From contig DATENU010000015.1 of the NCBI GenBank assembly GCA_035274845.1, positions 186,001 to 250,000 on the forward strand: a stretch of DNA of 64,000 nucleotides. The letters are read 5' to 3'. The notes beneath the pieces were generated by a model that was not told the origin of the DNA, did not search any database, and saw only the letters and a list, made by a program, of their open reading frames with translations. Source of the stretch: Chthoniobacterales bacterium (GTDB taxonomy: Bacteria; Verrucomicrobiota; Verrucomicrobiia; Chthoniobacterales; UBA10450). This document shows, one piece after another, positions 16,846-26,712 of this stretch; the first letter of the stretch is position 1, and each line of letters opens with the position of its first letter. A program made the position numbers and the translations under genes.

Positions 16846-17217
16846 ATGGTCCGAAGCAAACAGACTTATGTCGCCGTCGTCGATGACGATGAAAAGGTGT
16901 GCCAGTCCTTTGGCCGATTGTTGAGAGCGGCTGGCTTTCAATCCATTACCTATTCTTCGGCCGAGGCATTTCTGGCCGATACAAAGCAGCCGCGCTTCGA
17001 CTGTCTTGTGCTCGACATCCAACTCGACGGAATGTCAGGGCTTGAGCTGGCTCAGCAGCTGAAGGCCAACGGCGGGTCGCCTCCCTTCATTTTTATCACC
17101 GCCCATGACGATCCTAACGCGCGCGGTGAAGCCGAAGCCTCCGGCTGCGCCGCTTATTTTCAAAAGACCGATTCCGGCGCCGATGTCCTCGACGCCATTC
17201 GACGTGCCGCCGCCTGA
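16846..17217 (+). CDS. Single-domain response regulator receiver
   Basis: A 123-residue CheY-like receiver without an output domain. The acidic pocket is VVDDDEK, the phospho-acceptor is Asp57 in VLDIQLDGMSG, followed by FITAHDD and the conserved Lys in FQKTD. The ATG at 16846 is used; a TTG at 16810 would add 12 residues. It lies 43 bp after the FixJ-type regulator and 3 bp before the decarboxylase. It could be a second target or phosphate sink for the kinase, and its position ties the sensory genes to the decarboxylation operon. Confidence 0.88.
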   Translation: MVRSKQTYVAVVDDDEKVCQSFGRLLRAAGFQSITYSSAEAFLADTKQPRFDCLVLDIQLDGMSGLELAQQLKANGGSPPFIFITAHDDPNARGEAEASGCAAYFQKTDSGADVLDAIRRAAA

Positions 17218-17220
17218 ACT

Positions 17221-20085
17221 ATGAAACCACCAGCCAAAACATTCCGAACCAAGAAGCGCAACCAGGTCATAACCATGCCCACGTCCCCGGCAAAAACTTC
17301 CAAGCCCACGTCCCAATCTTCTATCGGCATGTTCAGCGCGGGCGAAGCTCGCAGCGATCGCTGGCAGGAGCTGGCGCATGCCGCCCAGACGCTGGCCGCT
17401 CAAAGCGCAGCAGGTTCTTCCACAAAGGAAACTTTCGCCTCCGCAGAAGCGCTCCTGGCGTCGCTTACCATGATGGAAACCTTCCGGGCTTATCCCGGCG
17501 AAGCGATGATGAGCGCGCTGAAAGACGCTCTTAGCCGGCACGATTTCTCCAGCTTTTCCAGAATCACCAATCGAATTGCCAAGGCCATCATCACCGGTTC
17601 CTACCGCCGGTCGGCGAGCGCCTGGAAGCTGGGAGAGGACGGAGAGAAGGAAGGCAACGATCGCCTGATGAAGGACTACTTTGACACCGGCGATCTGGCG
17701 AAGCCTTACTTCGAGGTCCTCATTGTCAGTGACGATCCCACGACGGAACAGGTGCGGCAGGGGCGGGCCGAGCTGCGGCAGCTTCGTCGCCCGGAAGATC
17801 CGTTTGTGTATGAAGCCGTAACGGTGCCGAGCTTCGAAGAAGGCGTCCTCGCCGTGGTGATGAATGCGGATGTGCAGGCTGTGGTCATCAAGGACAACTT
17901 CCGTTTCAAATCGCAGTTTGATGCGCCGCTCCTGCGCACTTATTTGGAGCAGCACCTGTCGCAGGACCTGGGTTCGCTCGAGCCAAAGGACTACGGCGTA
18001 GCTCTGGCTCGAGCTATCGGAAAAATACGCCCTGAGCTGGATGTTTACCTCGTCGTCGATGGCGCGGTGGAAAAGGTGGCGAGCCATCTCGATTCCAAAA
18101 ATATCCGGCGCATTTTCTACGGGATCGAAGACCTGATGGAAATCCATCTCGCTCTGCTGGAGGGAATCAACCAGCGCTACGACACGCCTTATTTCAATAA
18201 CCTGAAAAACTACGCGCGCCGGCCGATCGGCACGTTCCACGCCCTGCCCGTGGCGAGGGGCAAGTCGGTCTTCAATTCTCATTGGATCCGGGACTTCGGC
18301 CATTTCTACGGCGCCAACATTTTCATGGCGGAATCCTCAGCCACAACCGGCGGCCTTGATTCGCTGCTCGAGCCGACCGGCAATATCAAGGTTGCGCAGG
18401 ACAAGGCGGCGCGGGCCTTTGGTTGCCAGCATCTGTTTTTCGGAACCAATGGCACTTCCACGTCGAACAAGATCGCGGTCCAGGCCATCGTTCGTCCCGG
18501 TGACATTGTGCTCGTTGACCGCAACTGTCATAAATCCCATCACTACGGACTGGTGATCTGCGGGGGACAGCCGCTTTATGTCGAGGCTTATCCTCTGACC
18601 GAGTACTCGATGTATGGCGCGGTGCCTCTGCGAACAATCAAGAAGGCCCTGCTGGAGCTGAAGGCGGAAGGAAAACTAGATCGCGCCCGCATGCTCCTGC
18701 TCACGAACTGCACCTTCGACGGCCACATCTATAATGTAGAGCGGGTTATGGAGGAGGTGCTGGCGATCAAGCCAGACATCGTCTTCCTCTGGGATGAGGC
18801 GTGGTATGCCTACAACCGGTTCTCTCAATTCCACCGCATGCGTTCCGCGATGGGGGCGTGTGAAGCGCTCCGGGAGCGTTATGCCTCCGAGGCCTATCGA
18901 GCCGAGTATGCCGAATTTAAGAAAAAACACGGCAAGATCGATCCGAAGAACGCCAGGCTGCTCGAGACGCATCTCCTGCCTGACCCCGATGCAGTGAAGA
19001 TCCGGGTCTATGCCACGACTTCCACGCATAAATCGCTCTCCTGTTTCCGCCAGGGCTCTTACATCATGGTGAATGATGATTGCTGGGAGAGCACGGAGGC
19101 GCCGTTCAAGGAGGCATTCTTCGCTCATACGAGCACCTCGCCGAACCTGCAGCTGATCGCCTCCCTCGACGTCGCCCGCCGGCAGGCGGAGCTGGAATGT
19201 TATGAGCTGGTCGGGCGTTCCATTGAGCTGTCCCTTATCCTGCGCCGGGAAGTAAATCGCCATCCGTTAATCTCGAAATACTTCAGCATCGCGACGAACG
19301 CCCAGATGGTGCCTGCCGAATACCGGGAGAGCGGATTCGAAGACTTCCATGCGGATGGGGTGAATTGGAAAACGATCTACGACGCCTGGAAGACGGACGA
19401 GTTTGTGCTGGATCCTACGCGCATCACCCTCCTCTGCGGTTCCGCCGGCTTCGATGGCACCGCGTTCAAGGGATTGCTTGCGAGCAAGTTCGACATCCAG
19501 CTCAACAAGACGTCGCGAAACAGCGTCCTGCTTCAGACCAACATCAACAATACCCGGAGCGACATCGCCTACCTGATCAAGGTTCTGGCCGACATGGCGC
19601 GCCAGATTGAGCGCAAGCTTTCCACGGATGCCGACGAGAAGGCCGCGTTCGACACTCGCGTGAAGAGCCTGGTCACGGACGTGCCAAACCTTCCGAACTT
19701 CAGCCGATTCCATGACGTCTTCCGCGAGAATCCGCGCGGCAAAACAAACGAAGGCGACATGCGCACGCCTTTTTTTCTCGCCTATGACGCGGTGAACTGC
19801 ACGCATGTGAAGCTGCACAGCAAGGAGATTGACGACCTCGTCAGGCGCGGCGAAGCCGTCTCGGCAAAATTCGTGATCCCTTATCCTCCGGGCTTCCCGA
19901 TCATGGTGCCGGGTCAGGTCATCACGAAGGAAACGATCGAGTTCATGCGCAAACTCGACGTGAAAGAGATCCATGGCTACCAGGCCGCGCTCGGCCTGGA
20001 GCTAATCCGGCCGGAGAAGCTCGGAAAAAGAAGCGTCACGAAGAAAGCCAGGGCATCCACGCCCGTGCGCAAAAGAAAATCCTAA
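17221..20085 (+). CDS. Orn/Lys/Arg decarboxylase family PLP enzyme
   Basis: A 954-residue fold-type I PLP enzyme. A Ser/Thr-rich N-terminal ~100 residues precede a wing/receiver-like domain (about 150-260, YFEVLIVSDDPTTEQ onward). The catalytic core includes FFGTNGTSTSNKI, DRNCHKSHHYGL, the Asp-bearing FLWDEAWYAYN and the PLP lysine at about residue 604 in TSTHKSLSCFRQGS. Such enzymes remove CO2 from basic amino acids and consume a proton, a classic acid-stress reaction. The substrate cannot be fixed from sequence; the neighbours concern aspartate. A start at 17275 is possible. It is larger than the ~715-755 residues of E. coli LdcI/AdiA, because of extra N- and C-terminal segments. Confidence 0.88.
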   Translation: MKPPAKTFRTKKRNQVITMPTSPAKTSKPTSQSSIGMFSAGEARSDRWQELAHAAQTLAAQSAAGSSTKETFASAEALLASLTMMETFRAYPGEAMMSALKDALSRHDFSSFSRITNRIAKAIITGSYRRSASAWKLGEDGEKEGNDRLMKDYFDTGDLAKPYFEVLIVSDDPTTEQVRQGRAELRQLRRPEDPFVYEAVTVPSFEEGVLAVVMNADVQAVVIKDNFRFKSQFDAPLLRTYLEQHLSQDLGSLEPKDYGVALARAIGKIRPELDVYLVVDGAVEKVASHLDSKNIRRIFYGIEDLMEIHLALLEGINQRYDTPYFNNLKNYARRPIGTFHALPVARGKSVFNSHWIRDFGHFYGANIFMAESSATTGGLDSLLEPTGNIKVAQDKAARAFGCQHLFFGTNGTSTSNKIAVQAIVRPGDIVLVDRNCHKSHHYGLVICGGQPLYVEAYPLTEYSMYGAVPLRTIKKALLELKAEGKLDRARMLLLTNCTFDGHIYNVERVMEEVLAIKPDIVFLWDEAWYAYNRFSQFHRMRSAMGACEALRERYASEAYRAEYAEFKKKHGKIDPKNARLLETHLLPDPDAVKIRVYATTSTHKSLSCFRQGSYIMVNDDCWESTEAPFKEAFFAHTSTSPNLQLIASLDVARRQAELECYELVGRSIELSLILRREVNRHPLISKYFSIATNAQMVPAEYRESGFEDFHADGVNWKTIYDAWKTDEFVLDPTRITLLCGSAGFDGTAFKGLLASKFDIQLNKTSRNSVLLQTNINNTRSDIAYLIKVLADMARQIERKLSTDADEKAAFDTRVKSLVTDVPNLPNFSRFHDVFRENPRGKTNEGDMRTPFFLAYDAVNCTHVKLHSKEIDDLVRRGEAVSAKFVIPYPPGFPIMVPGQVITKETIEFMRKLDVKEIHGYQAALGLELIRPEKLGKRSVTKKARASTPVRKRKS

Positions 20086-20109
20086 TCAACCCCGGAGAAA
20101 GGCGACCAT

Positions 20110-21804
20110 ATGATTGACTGGTTTTTTGCAACCCTAAAGCAGTACCCCGAGATCGCGATCTTTCTCGCACTCGCCTTAGGTTACTTTTTTGGGAAGTTTA
20201 CCTACAAGGGAATCGGCCTCGGGGCGGTGACCGCCACCCTAATCTCCGCCGTGGTGATTGGGCAGATCGGGATCACCGTCAACCAGCCGCTCAAGGCATT
20301 TTCCTTCCTGATGTTCCTCTTCGCCGTCGGCTACGGCGTCGGGCCGCAATTCGTGCGCGGCATTGCGAGTAGCGGCCTGCCGCAGGCGATCTTTGCGGTA
20401 GTGCAGTGCATTTTGAGTTTGGCCGCCTGCGTGGTGATCGCGAAGTTTGCCGGTTACGATCTCGGCTACGCGGCCGGACTCTACTCGGGCTCGCAGACCA
20501 TCTCTGCCGCGATGGGACTTTCGACCGACGCCATCAACCAGCTGGGCAAGCCCGCTGCGGAAGCCAAGGCGTTGCTCGACTCGATGCCGATCGCTTATGC
20601 CGTGACCTACATGTTTGGCACGATGGGGTCGGCCATTGTGATTGCCGTTCTCGGACCGAAACTTTTGGGCATCAATCTCGTTGCCGCCTGTAAGGACTAC
20701 GAGGAGAAGCATGGAGGCGGCAAAAAGGAGGTGGGCGGCCCTGGCACTGGCTGGACCCGCTGGGCACTGCGCGCTTACAAGGTGCAGCCGGGCGGCAAGG
20801 CCGCCGGTTTGCGCGTGGCCGAGGCTGAGTCGCTGGTGCCCGGGGCGCGCCTGTTTATCCTGCGCATCCGGCGCGGGGGCGAGATTATGGATGCGACCGC
20901 GGATACCGTCCTGAAGGAAGGCGATGCGGTCGCGGTCGCGGGCGAGCGGGAGGTGCTTGTGGGCGTCCTCGGGGCAGCGGCAGTCGAAGTCGAGGACAAG
21001 GAGCTGCTCGCGGTTCCAGTGGAAGGCGTCGACGTCCTGGTGACTAATAAGGAGGTCGACGGCAAGACGCTCGAGGAACTGGCGGCGCGCCCGGAGGCGC
21101 GTGGCGTGTTTCTGCGCAAGATCACGCGCGGCGCTACCGCCACCGATATTCCTGTCCTGCCGGGAACCGAAATCAATCGCGGCGACTTGCTCACCCTCGT
21201 GGGCCGCACCTCGGATACCACGGCGGCCACCAAGATGCTGGGTGTCGCCGACCGCGCAACCGATGTCACCGATATGGCATTCGTGGGCCTGTTTGTCGTG
21301 GTCGGCGCTTTGCTCGGCTCGCTCGTGGTCAAGGTGGCTGGGGCCCCGCTCACCCTGTCGACCGCCGGCGGAGCGCTGGTCTTCGGGATCATCGGCGGCT
21401 GGCTGCGCTCAGTCCGCCCATCATTTGGACGCATTCCGACGCCCACGGTTTGGTTTATGAACTCGGTCGGCCTGAATATCTTCATCGCTATTGTCGGCAT
21501 CTCGGCCGGTCCGGGCTTCGTCAATGGTCTGAAAACTCAGGGCGTCGGCCTCTTCCTGTGGGGTGCGGCCGCCACCACGATCCCGCTGGTTCTCGGCATG
21601 TTCATCGCCAAATTCGTATTTCGCTTCCACGACGCTCTCAACCTCGGAATAGTTTCTGGGGCGCGCACGACGACGGCGTCGCTAGGCCTCGTCTGCGATC
21701 AGGCCAGGAGCCAGATCCCGGCGCTCGGCTACACAGTTACCTATGCGGTGGGGAATACGCTCCTCACCATCTGGGGCATGGTCATGATCCTGTTGCTGTC
21801 GTGA
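20110..21804 (+). CDS. aspT: Aspartate:alanine exchanger family transporter (AspT/YidE-like), copy 1
   Basis: A 564-residue inner-membrane transporter with the family layout: membrane half 1 (~10-195), two TrkA_C/RCK_C-like cytoplasmic domains (~220-385) and membrane half 2 (~395-564). Family sequences visible are [29 protein letters not shown], and in the second half [15 protein letters not shown] and [12 protein letters not shown]. AspT swaps external aspartate for internal alanine, carrying net negative charge inward and so generating membrane potential. It lies directly between two decarboxylase genes, one being aspartate 4-decarboxylase, which strongly supports that role. The start is 24 bp after the previous stop, with a GGAGAAAGG ribosome-binding site. 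Confidence 0.9.
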   Translation: MIDWFFATLKQYPEIAIFLALALGYFFGKFTYKGIGLGAVTATLISAVVIGQIGITVNQPLKAFSFLMFLFAVGYGVGPQFVRGIASSGLPQAIFAVVQCILSLAACVVIAKFAGYDLGYAAGLYSGSQTISAAMGLSTDAINQLGKPAAEAKALLDSMPIAYAVTYMFGTMGSAIVIAVLGPKLLGINLVAACKDYEEKHGGGKKEVGGPGTGWTRWALRAYKVQPGGKAAGLRVAEAESLVPGARLFILRIRRGGEIMDATADTVLKEGDAVAVAGEREVLVGVLGAAAVEVEDKELLAVPVEGVDVLVTNKEVDGKTLEELAARPEARGVFLRKITRGATATDIPVLPGTEINRGDLLTLVGRTSDTTAATKMLGVADRATDVTDMAFVGLFVVVGALLGSLVVKVAGAPLTLSTAGGALVFGIIGGWLRSVRPSFGRIPTPTVWFMNSVGLNIFIAIVGISAGPGFVNGLKTQGVGLFLWGAAATTIPLVLGMFIAKFVFRFHDALNLGIVSGARTTTASLGLVCDQARSQIPALGYTVTYAVGNTLLTIWGMVMILLLS

Positions 21805-21851
21805 GAGCGATTCCAAACCCTTTATTAACCACTGAGTAACCAGGAGGCTGC

Positions 21852-23507
21852 ATGGACATAAACCTTAAGAAATACGAAAAGCTTGGACCGTTCGAGATCA
21901 AGGATTTCGTCGCGAAGCTCGCTACGAAATCAGCACAGGAAAATTCCCTCTCTTATCTCAACGCAGGCCGCGGCAATCCGAACTGGGTTGCGACCGAGCC
22001 CCGGGAAGCGTTCTTTCTCCTGGGGCAGTTTGCGGTCACCGAATGCAAGCGGGTGCTGGACCTGCCGCCCGGCGTCGGCGGAATGCCCAAGGCGGATGGG
22101 ATCGCCGGCCGGCTCGAGTCCTGGGTAAGAGAGCATGACGACATGCCCGGAGCGGACTTCCTGGGAGCGATGGTGCCGTGGGCGGTAAAAAAATTCTCCT
22201 TCGATGCCGACAAGTTCGTGCACGAGCTGGTCGACTCGATCATCGGCGATCACTACCCGGTGCCGGACCGCATGCTGGTCCACAACGAACAAATCGTTCA
22301 CGAGTACCTGCAATGGGCGATGTGCGGAAATCCACGGCCCAAAGGGACGTTCAAGATCTATGCGGTCGACGGTGGCACCGCCGCCATGTGCTACACCTTC
22401 AAGTCGCTCAAGAGCAACCGCATCCTCAACCCCGGCGACACCATCGCGCTCGGGGTTCCAATTTTCACTCCTTACCTCGAGATGGCGCATCTGGAGGATT
22501 ACGACCTTCACTTCGTCGAAATCCACGCGAAACAGGAGAAGCAATTCCAGTATCCGAAAGAAGAGATCGACAAGCTGCTCAACCCGAAGATCAAGGCATT
22601 CTTCATCGTCAATCCAGGCAACCCTTTCGCGGTCGCGCTTTCCGACGAAACAATCAAGCTGATCGGGGACGTGCTGAAAAAGCGGCCGGATCTTATCCTG
22701 CTCACAGATGACGTTTACGGCACTTTCGTACCGGGCTTCCGCTCGCTCATGGGTGAATTCCCGAGGAACACTCTCGGCGTCTATTCCTACAGCAAATACT
22801 TCGGGTGCACCGGCTGGCGCCTCGGCACCATCGCAATCCACGAGGACAATATCTTCGACGAAATCATCGCGAAGCATCCCGAGTCCATCAAAAAGAAGCT
22901 GGATAAGCGCTATGGCACGCTGACCCTGGAGCCGCGCAAGCTGGCGTTCATCGATCGCATTGTGGCCGACAGCCGCGACGTGGCGCTGAATCACACCGCG
23001 GGTCTGTCACTTCCGGCGCAGGTAATGATGACCATGTTCTCGCTCTACGAGCTGATGGACACGAAGAAGGCGTATCAGAAGGCCTGCCTTGGTATCTGCA
23101 AGAAGCGCTTCGAAGCTGCGGTCGAGGGGTTGGACATCAAACTCGGGCCTAACGAGCACTTCGACTATTACTATGGCCTGCTCGACTTCGAGTTCTTCGC
23201 TCGAAAGTACGTCGGCGAGGACATCGTCAAGTGGATGAAGAAAAACGTGCATCCGCTCGACATCGTGTTCCGGCTGGCCCAGGAGCACGGCATTGTTCTG
23301 CTCAATGGGGGCGGCTTCGCCGCGCCGGACTGGTCGGTGCGCATATCGTTCGCGAACCTGGATAATCACGTTTACGACGATATCGGCCGGGCCGCCCGCG
23401 CCATCGCGAGAGGCTACCGCGCGGCTTATGAAGCTGCCAAAGGCAAGAATGGGAAGAATGGCAAGGCAGCGGGAAAGAAAGGACCCAAGGGAAAGGCGAA
23501 ACGGTAA
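21852..23507 (+). CDS. aspD: Aspartate 4-decarboxylase (bifunctional aspartate aminotransferase type)
   Basis: A 551-residue PLP enzyme of the AspD family, which converts L-aspartate to L-alanine and CO2 and also has aminotransferase activity. It starts MDINLKKYEKLGPFEIKDF behind a CAGGAGGCTG ribosome-binding site. The substrate-side motif is LNAGRGNPNW, and the internal aldimine Lys315 lies in YSYSKYFGCTGWRLG. The length (about 530-550) fits AspD rather than the ~400-residue aminotransferases. The Lys/Gly-rich tail after RAAYEAAKG looks disordered. Between two AspT transporters it forms the complete aspartate-alanine proton-motive cycle. Confidence 0.92.
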   Translation: MDINLKKYEKLGPFEIKDFVAKLATKSAQENSLSYLNAGRGNPNWVATEPREAFFLLGQFAVTECKRVLDLPPGVGGMPKADGIAGRLESWVREHDDMPGADFLGAMVPWAVKKFSFDADKFVHELVDSIIGDHYPVPDRMLVHNEQIVHEYLQWAMCGNPRPKGTFKIYAVDGGTAAMCYTFKSLKSNRILNPGDTIALGVPIFTPYLEMAHLEDYDLHFVEIHAKQEKQFQYPKEEIDKLLNPKIKAFFIVNPGNPFAVALSDETIKLIGDVLKKRPDLILLTDDVYGTFVPGFRSLMGEFPRNTLGVYSYSKYFGCTGWRLGTIAIHEDNIFDEIIAKHPESIKKKLDKRYGTLTLEPRKLAFIDRIVADSRDVALNHTAGLSLPAQVMMTMFSLYELMDTKKAYQKACLGICKKRFEAAVEGLDIKLGPNEHFDYYYGLLDFEFFARKYVGEDIVKWMKKNVHPLDIVFRLAQEHGIVLLNGGGFAAPDWSVRISFANLDNHVYDDIGRAARAIARGYRAAYEAAKGKNGKNGKAAGKKGPKGKAKR

Positions 23508-23544
23508 CTGGCCGCTTCGCGATGCTGTGATCTGGAGCGCTGTT

Positions 23545-24963
23545 ATGAGAATACGAATCTTTCTCGGCGAATGCGGCTGTGCCGCCATCGCATTGCTCGT
23601 CCTAATGAGCGGCACGGACTCGGCCCTCGGCCAGGGCGCCGCCGCTGCGCCGGCATCGGCTGCGACATCTTCGACTGAGGAAGGCCGGACACCTCTAAGT
23701 AAGACATTCGACTTCGACGAGTGGCGGCTCGAGGAACGCCGCCAGGCATTCAAGGATACGAAGTTCGAGTTCAACCTGCGAACCATGTTCCTGGATCGAA
23801 ACCAATTTACCGGACTCGAAAACGAGGCCTGGGCGATTGGCGGGTGGGCGGGAGTGAAGACCGGTTATTTCCTCGATCACATCGCCTTTGGCGCGACGTA
23901 TTACTTTTCCGTGCCCATCTACGCGCCGGAGAGCCGGGATGGAACTCTGCTCCTGGAGAAGGGGCAGGAAAATTACGACATTCTCGGGGAACTCTACGCG
24001 GATATTCGAATCATCGACGGGTTGAATCTCAACATCGGACGGAAGGCCTACGACACGCCGTTCATTAACCGCAACGACACCCGGATGACGCCGAATACAT
24101 TCGAAGCGATCGTCTTGCAGGGCGTTATCGAATTAGACAAAAGCGACCCCGGTGTGAACGCGGACGGCACGGCTCTAAGTAAGGAGGGCAAAAACGTCGT
24201 CGCGCCGCCCCCGAAAAAAGAAGTGGCTACCCTGAAGTATGGGCTTGGCTATTTCGATCAGATCAAGGAACGGAACTCCGATGATTTTGTCTCAATGGCG
24301 CGCGATGCCGGCGCAGATGTAGAACGCGGCGTGTTTTCCGGCGGCCTCATCTACCAGAAGGGGAAATTCTCCATCGGCGCGATCGATTACTACAGCGATG
24401 ACATCATCAATATCGCTTACGCGGAAACGAAAGGGGAAATTCCGTTTAGCCCCGACTTTCGGCCGAAGTATCACGTTCAGTTCGCAGACGAGCGCAGCGT
24501 CGGGGATAATCTGCTCGATGGCGTGAGTTTCAGGTCCGATGAAATCGGCCTCAAGGCAGAATTGCCGGTAAAGAATGCCCTTTTTTCCTTCGCGTTTACC
24601 CACACGTGGGGGGATGCCAGCCTGCGCGCCCCGTGGAGCGGTCATCCCGGTTATACGAGCGTCCAGGTGCAGGACTTCAATCGGCCAGGCGAGAGCGCAT
24701 TCCTGTTCCGGATTGGCTATGAATTTCCGTGGGTGAAAGGCTTGAGCGCCTATGCGCTCGGCGTTTGGGGGACTGAGCCGGACCAAAGCGGACAATACCG
24801 GCAGGACGAGTACGATTTTAATCTTCAGTGGGCTGCGCCCAAGAAGAGTGTCGTGGACGGTCTCTCGGTGCGCCTGCGTTTCGCTATTGTGGATCAGCAC
24901 GGCGGGAACGTCGAGGACCTGACTGACTTCCGAGCGACCGTTAACTATTTGATTAAGTTCTAG
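23545..24963 (+). CDS. OprD-like outer-membrane porin
   Basis: A 472-residue exported beta-barrel. The ATG at 23545 gives a signal peptide ending near DSALGQ. The mature part matches the OprD pattern: FDFDEWRLEERRQAF, RTMFLDRNQFTG, YYFSVPIYAPESRDGTLLL and NLNIGRKAYDTPFINRNDTRM, with the protein ending in the aromatic-terminated strand NYLIKF. OprD-type channels admit small solutes such as basic amino acids. Its place within the decarboxylase/exchanger operon suggests that it lets the amino-acid substrate across the outer membrane. It starts 37 bp after aspD. The substrate is an inference. Confidence 0.82.
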   Translation: MRIRIFLGECGCAAIALLVLMSGTDSALGQGAAAAPASAATSSTEEGRTPLSKTFDFDEWRLEERRQAFKDTKFEFNLRTMFLDRNQFTGLENEAWAIGGWAGVKTGYFLDHIAFGATYYFSVPIYAPESRDGTLLLEKGQENYDILGELYADIRIIDGLNLNIGRKAYDTPFINRNDTRMTPNTFEAIVLQGVIELDKSDPGVNADGTALSKEGKNVVAPPPKKEVATLKYGLGYFDQIKERNSDDFVSMARDAGADVERGVFSGGLIYQKGKFSIGAIDYYSDDIINIAYAETKGEIPFSPDFRPKYHVQFADERSVGDNLLDGVSFRSDEIGLKAELPVKNALFSFAFTHTWGDASLRAPWSGHPGYTSVQVQDFNRPGESAFLFRIGYEFPWVKGLSAYALGVWGTEPDQSGQYRQDEYDFNLQWAAPKKSVVDGLSVRLRFAIVDQHGGNVEDLTDFRATVNYLIKF

Positions 24964-25024
24964 CCAGAACGCGCGGTGGATTTTCCATGAGCATCGCTCC
25001 CAACCTGGAAGAGCAAGCCATAGG

Positions 25025-26707
25025 ATGAACTATCTGACCAACGCCCTTCGGGAACATCAGGAACTGGCGATTTTCCTGACTCTCGCAATCGGTTTTCTAA
25101 TCGGCCGGATCAAGATCGGAACGTTCAGTCTGGGGACAGTTGTCGGCACCCTCCTCGCAGGAGTTGCCATCGGGCAGTTAAACATCCAGGTCCCCAGTGT
25201 CGTCAAATATGTCTTCTTCGATCTTTTCCTCTTTACTACCGGGTACAAAGTAGGGCCCCAGTTTTTTCGTGGGCTAAAGAAAGACGCGCTCCCGCAGGTC
25301 ACGCTCACCGTCGTTCTCTGCGTCGTCTGCCTGATGGCCGCCTTTTTCGCGGCGAAAATGCTTGGCTACGATATGGGGACAGCGGCCGGGATGCTGGCCG
25401 GCGCCTTCACCGAATCCACCGTTATCGGCACCGCCGGCGATGCCATCGGGCGCCTCTCGCTGTCGGATGCGGACAAGCTGAGTCTGACCAACAACATCCC
25501 TGTCGCTTACGCCGTCACCTACCTTGTCGGCACTGGATTCATTGTCTGGTTTTTGCCCAACGTGGGTCCAAAGCTGATGGGCGTTAATCTAAAAGAGGAA
25601 GCGCGAAAACTTCAGGAGAAGATTTCAGGTTCAGGAGGCTCTCAGGCAGAAGCAATGTCCGCTTTCATGAAGCTGGGCGTGCGCGCTTACCGTATCACCC
25701 GCCCGGACTTGATTAACCGGAGCGTCGCTGAATTGGAGTCGCGTCCCAGGGAAGCTCGCGTCTTCATCTCGCGCATCCGCCGGGATGGTAAGATCATCGA
25801 ACCGCAACCGGACACGATGGTTCGCGAGGGAGACGTCGTCGCGGTCCTGACAAGATCGGAGTTGCTCATGTCGCGCGGCGCGGAAGTCGGGGTCGAAATA
25901 AGCGATCCAGAGCTGTTGAATTTTCCGATTGAAATGCTCGATGTCGTCATCACGAACAAGTCGCTCGACGGCAAAAGCATTACGGAGCTGGCAGCCCTGG
26001 ATAGCGCCCGGGGCGTGTTCCTCAAGAAGCTGACGCGGACTGGCCAGGCCATGCCCTTCCTGCCGGAAACGCGAGTGGAACGCGGCGACCTGGTAACTTT
26101 GATCGGATCAGAGAAGGATGTTGAAGGAGCGGCGAAGAGTATTGGCTATCCCTACCGCAAAACGGTCATGACGGACATGATCTTCGTCGGAGCCGGTATC
26201 TTCCTTGGCGGCATGGTCGGGTTGCTCACCGTTGTGATTGGCGGCCTGCCCATTACCCTGACCGCCAGCGGCGGCGCGCTGATCATGGGCCTGGTCTTCG
26301 GCTGGCTCCGTGCGGTCCGGCCGACATTCGGCCGGATCCCTGAATCGGCCATGTGGGTCTTCGATACGGTCGGGTTGACGGTTTTCATGGCCTGCGTAGG
26401 ACTGGCCGCGGGCCCAAGTTTCTTCTCCGGCCTTCAGAAATCCGGCCTAAGCCTCGTCCTTGTCGGCCTCATCATCGCCGTCCTCCCGCATACCGTATCC
26501 ATCTTGTTTGGGCGTTATGTCCTGAAGATGAATCCGATTATTGTCCTCGGAGCCTGTTCCGGGGCCGGGACGATCACCGCGGCGTTACGCGCCATCCAGG
26601 AAGAAGCGCAAAGCGAACTGCCGGCCCTCGGCTACACCGTGCCTTACGCGATTGGCAATATTCTTCTGACAGCGTGGGGTCCTGTCTTGATCGCCATGAT
26701 GTCGTAG
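25025..26707 (+). CDS. Aspartate:alanine exchanger family transporter, copy 2
   Basis: A 560-residue second member of the AspT family, with the same two membrane halves around paired TrkA_C-like domains (about 205-375). Motifs include FTTGYKVGPQFFRGL, NNIPVAYAVTYLVGT, GACSGAGTITAALRAIQ and ALGYTVPYAIGN. It is clearly diverged from copy 1 rather than a recent tandem duplicate, so the two may carry different amino-acid pairs, for example one for each decarboxylase upstream. This specialisation is inferred. It follows the porin by 61 bp. Confidence 0.9.
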   Translation: MNYLTNALREHQELAIFLTLAIGFLIGRIKIGTFSLGTVVGTLLAGVAIGQLNIQVPSVVKYVFFDLFLFTTGYKVGPQFFRGLKKDALPQVTLTVVLCVVCLMAAFFAAKMLGYDMGTAAGMLAGAFTESTVIGTAGDAIGRLSLSDADKLSLTNNIPVAYAVTYLVGTGFIVWFLPNVGPKLMGVNLKEEARKLQEKISGSGGSQAEAMSAFMKLGVRAYRITRPDLINRSVAELESRPREARVFISRIRRDGKIIEPQPDTMVREGDVVAVLTRSELLMSRGAEVGVEISDPELLNFPIEMLDVVITNKSLDGKSITELAALDSARGVFLKKLTRTGQAMPFLPETRVERGDLVTLIGSEKDVEGAAKSIGYPYRKTVMTDMIFVGAGIFLGGMVGLLTVVIGGLPITLTASGGALIMGLVFGWLRAVRPTFGRIPESAMWVFDTVGLTVFMACVGLAAGPSFFSGLQKSGLSLVLVGLIIAVLPHTVSILFGRYVLKMNPIIVLGACSGAGTITAALRAIQEEAQSELPALGYTVPYAIGNILLTAWGPVLIAMMS

Positions 26708-26712
26708 GTGCG

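Noticed and set aside
21852-23507. Ordinary aspartate aminotransferase
   Set aside because: The protein is ~150 residues longer than class I aminotransferases and lies between AspT exchangers, fitting aspartate 4-decarboxylase.
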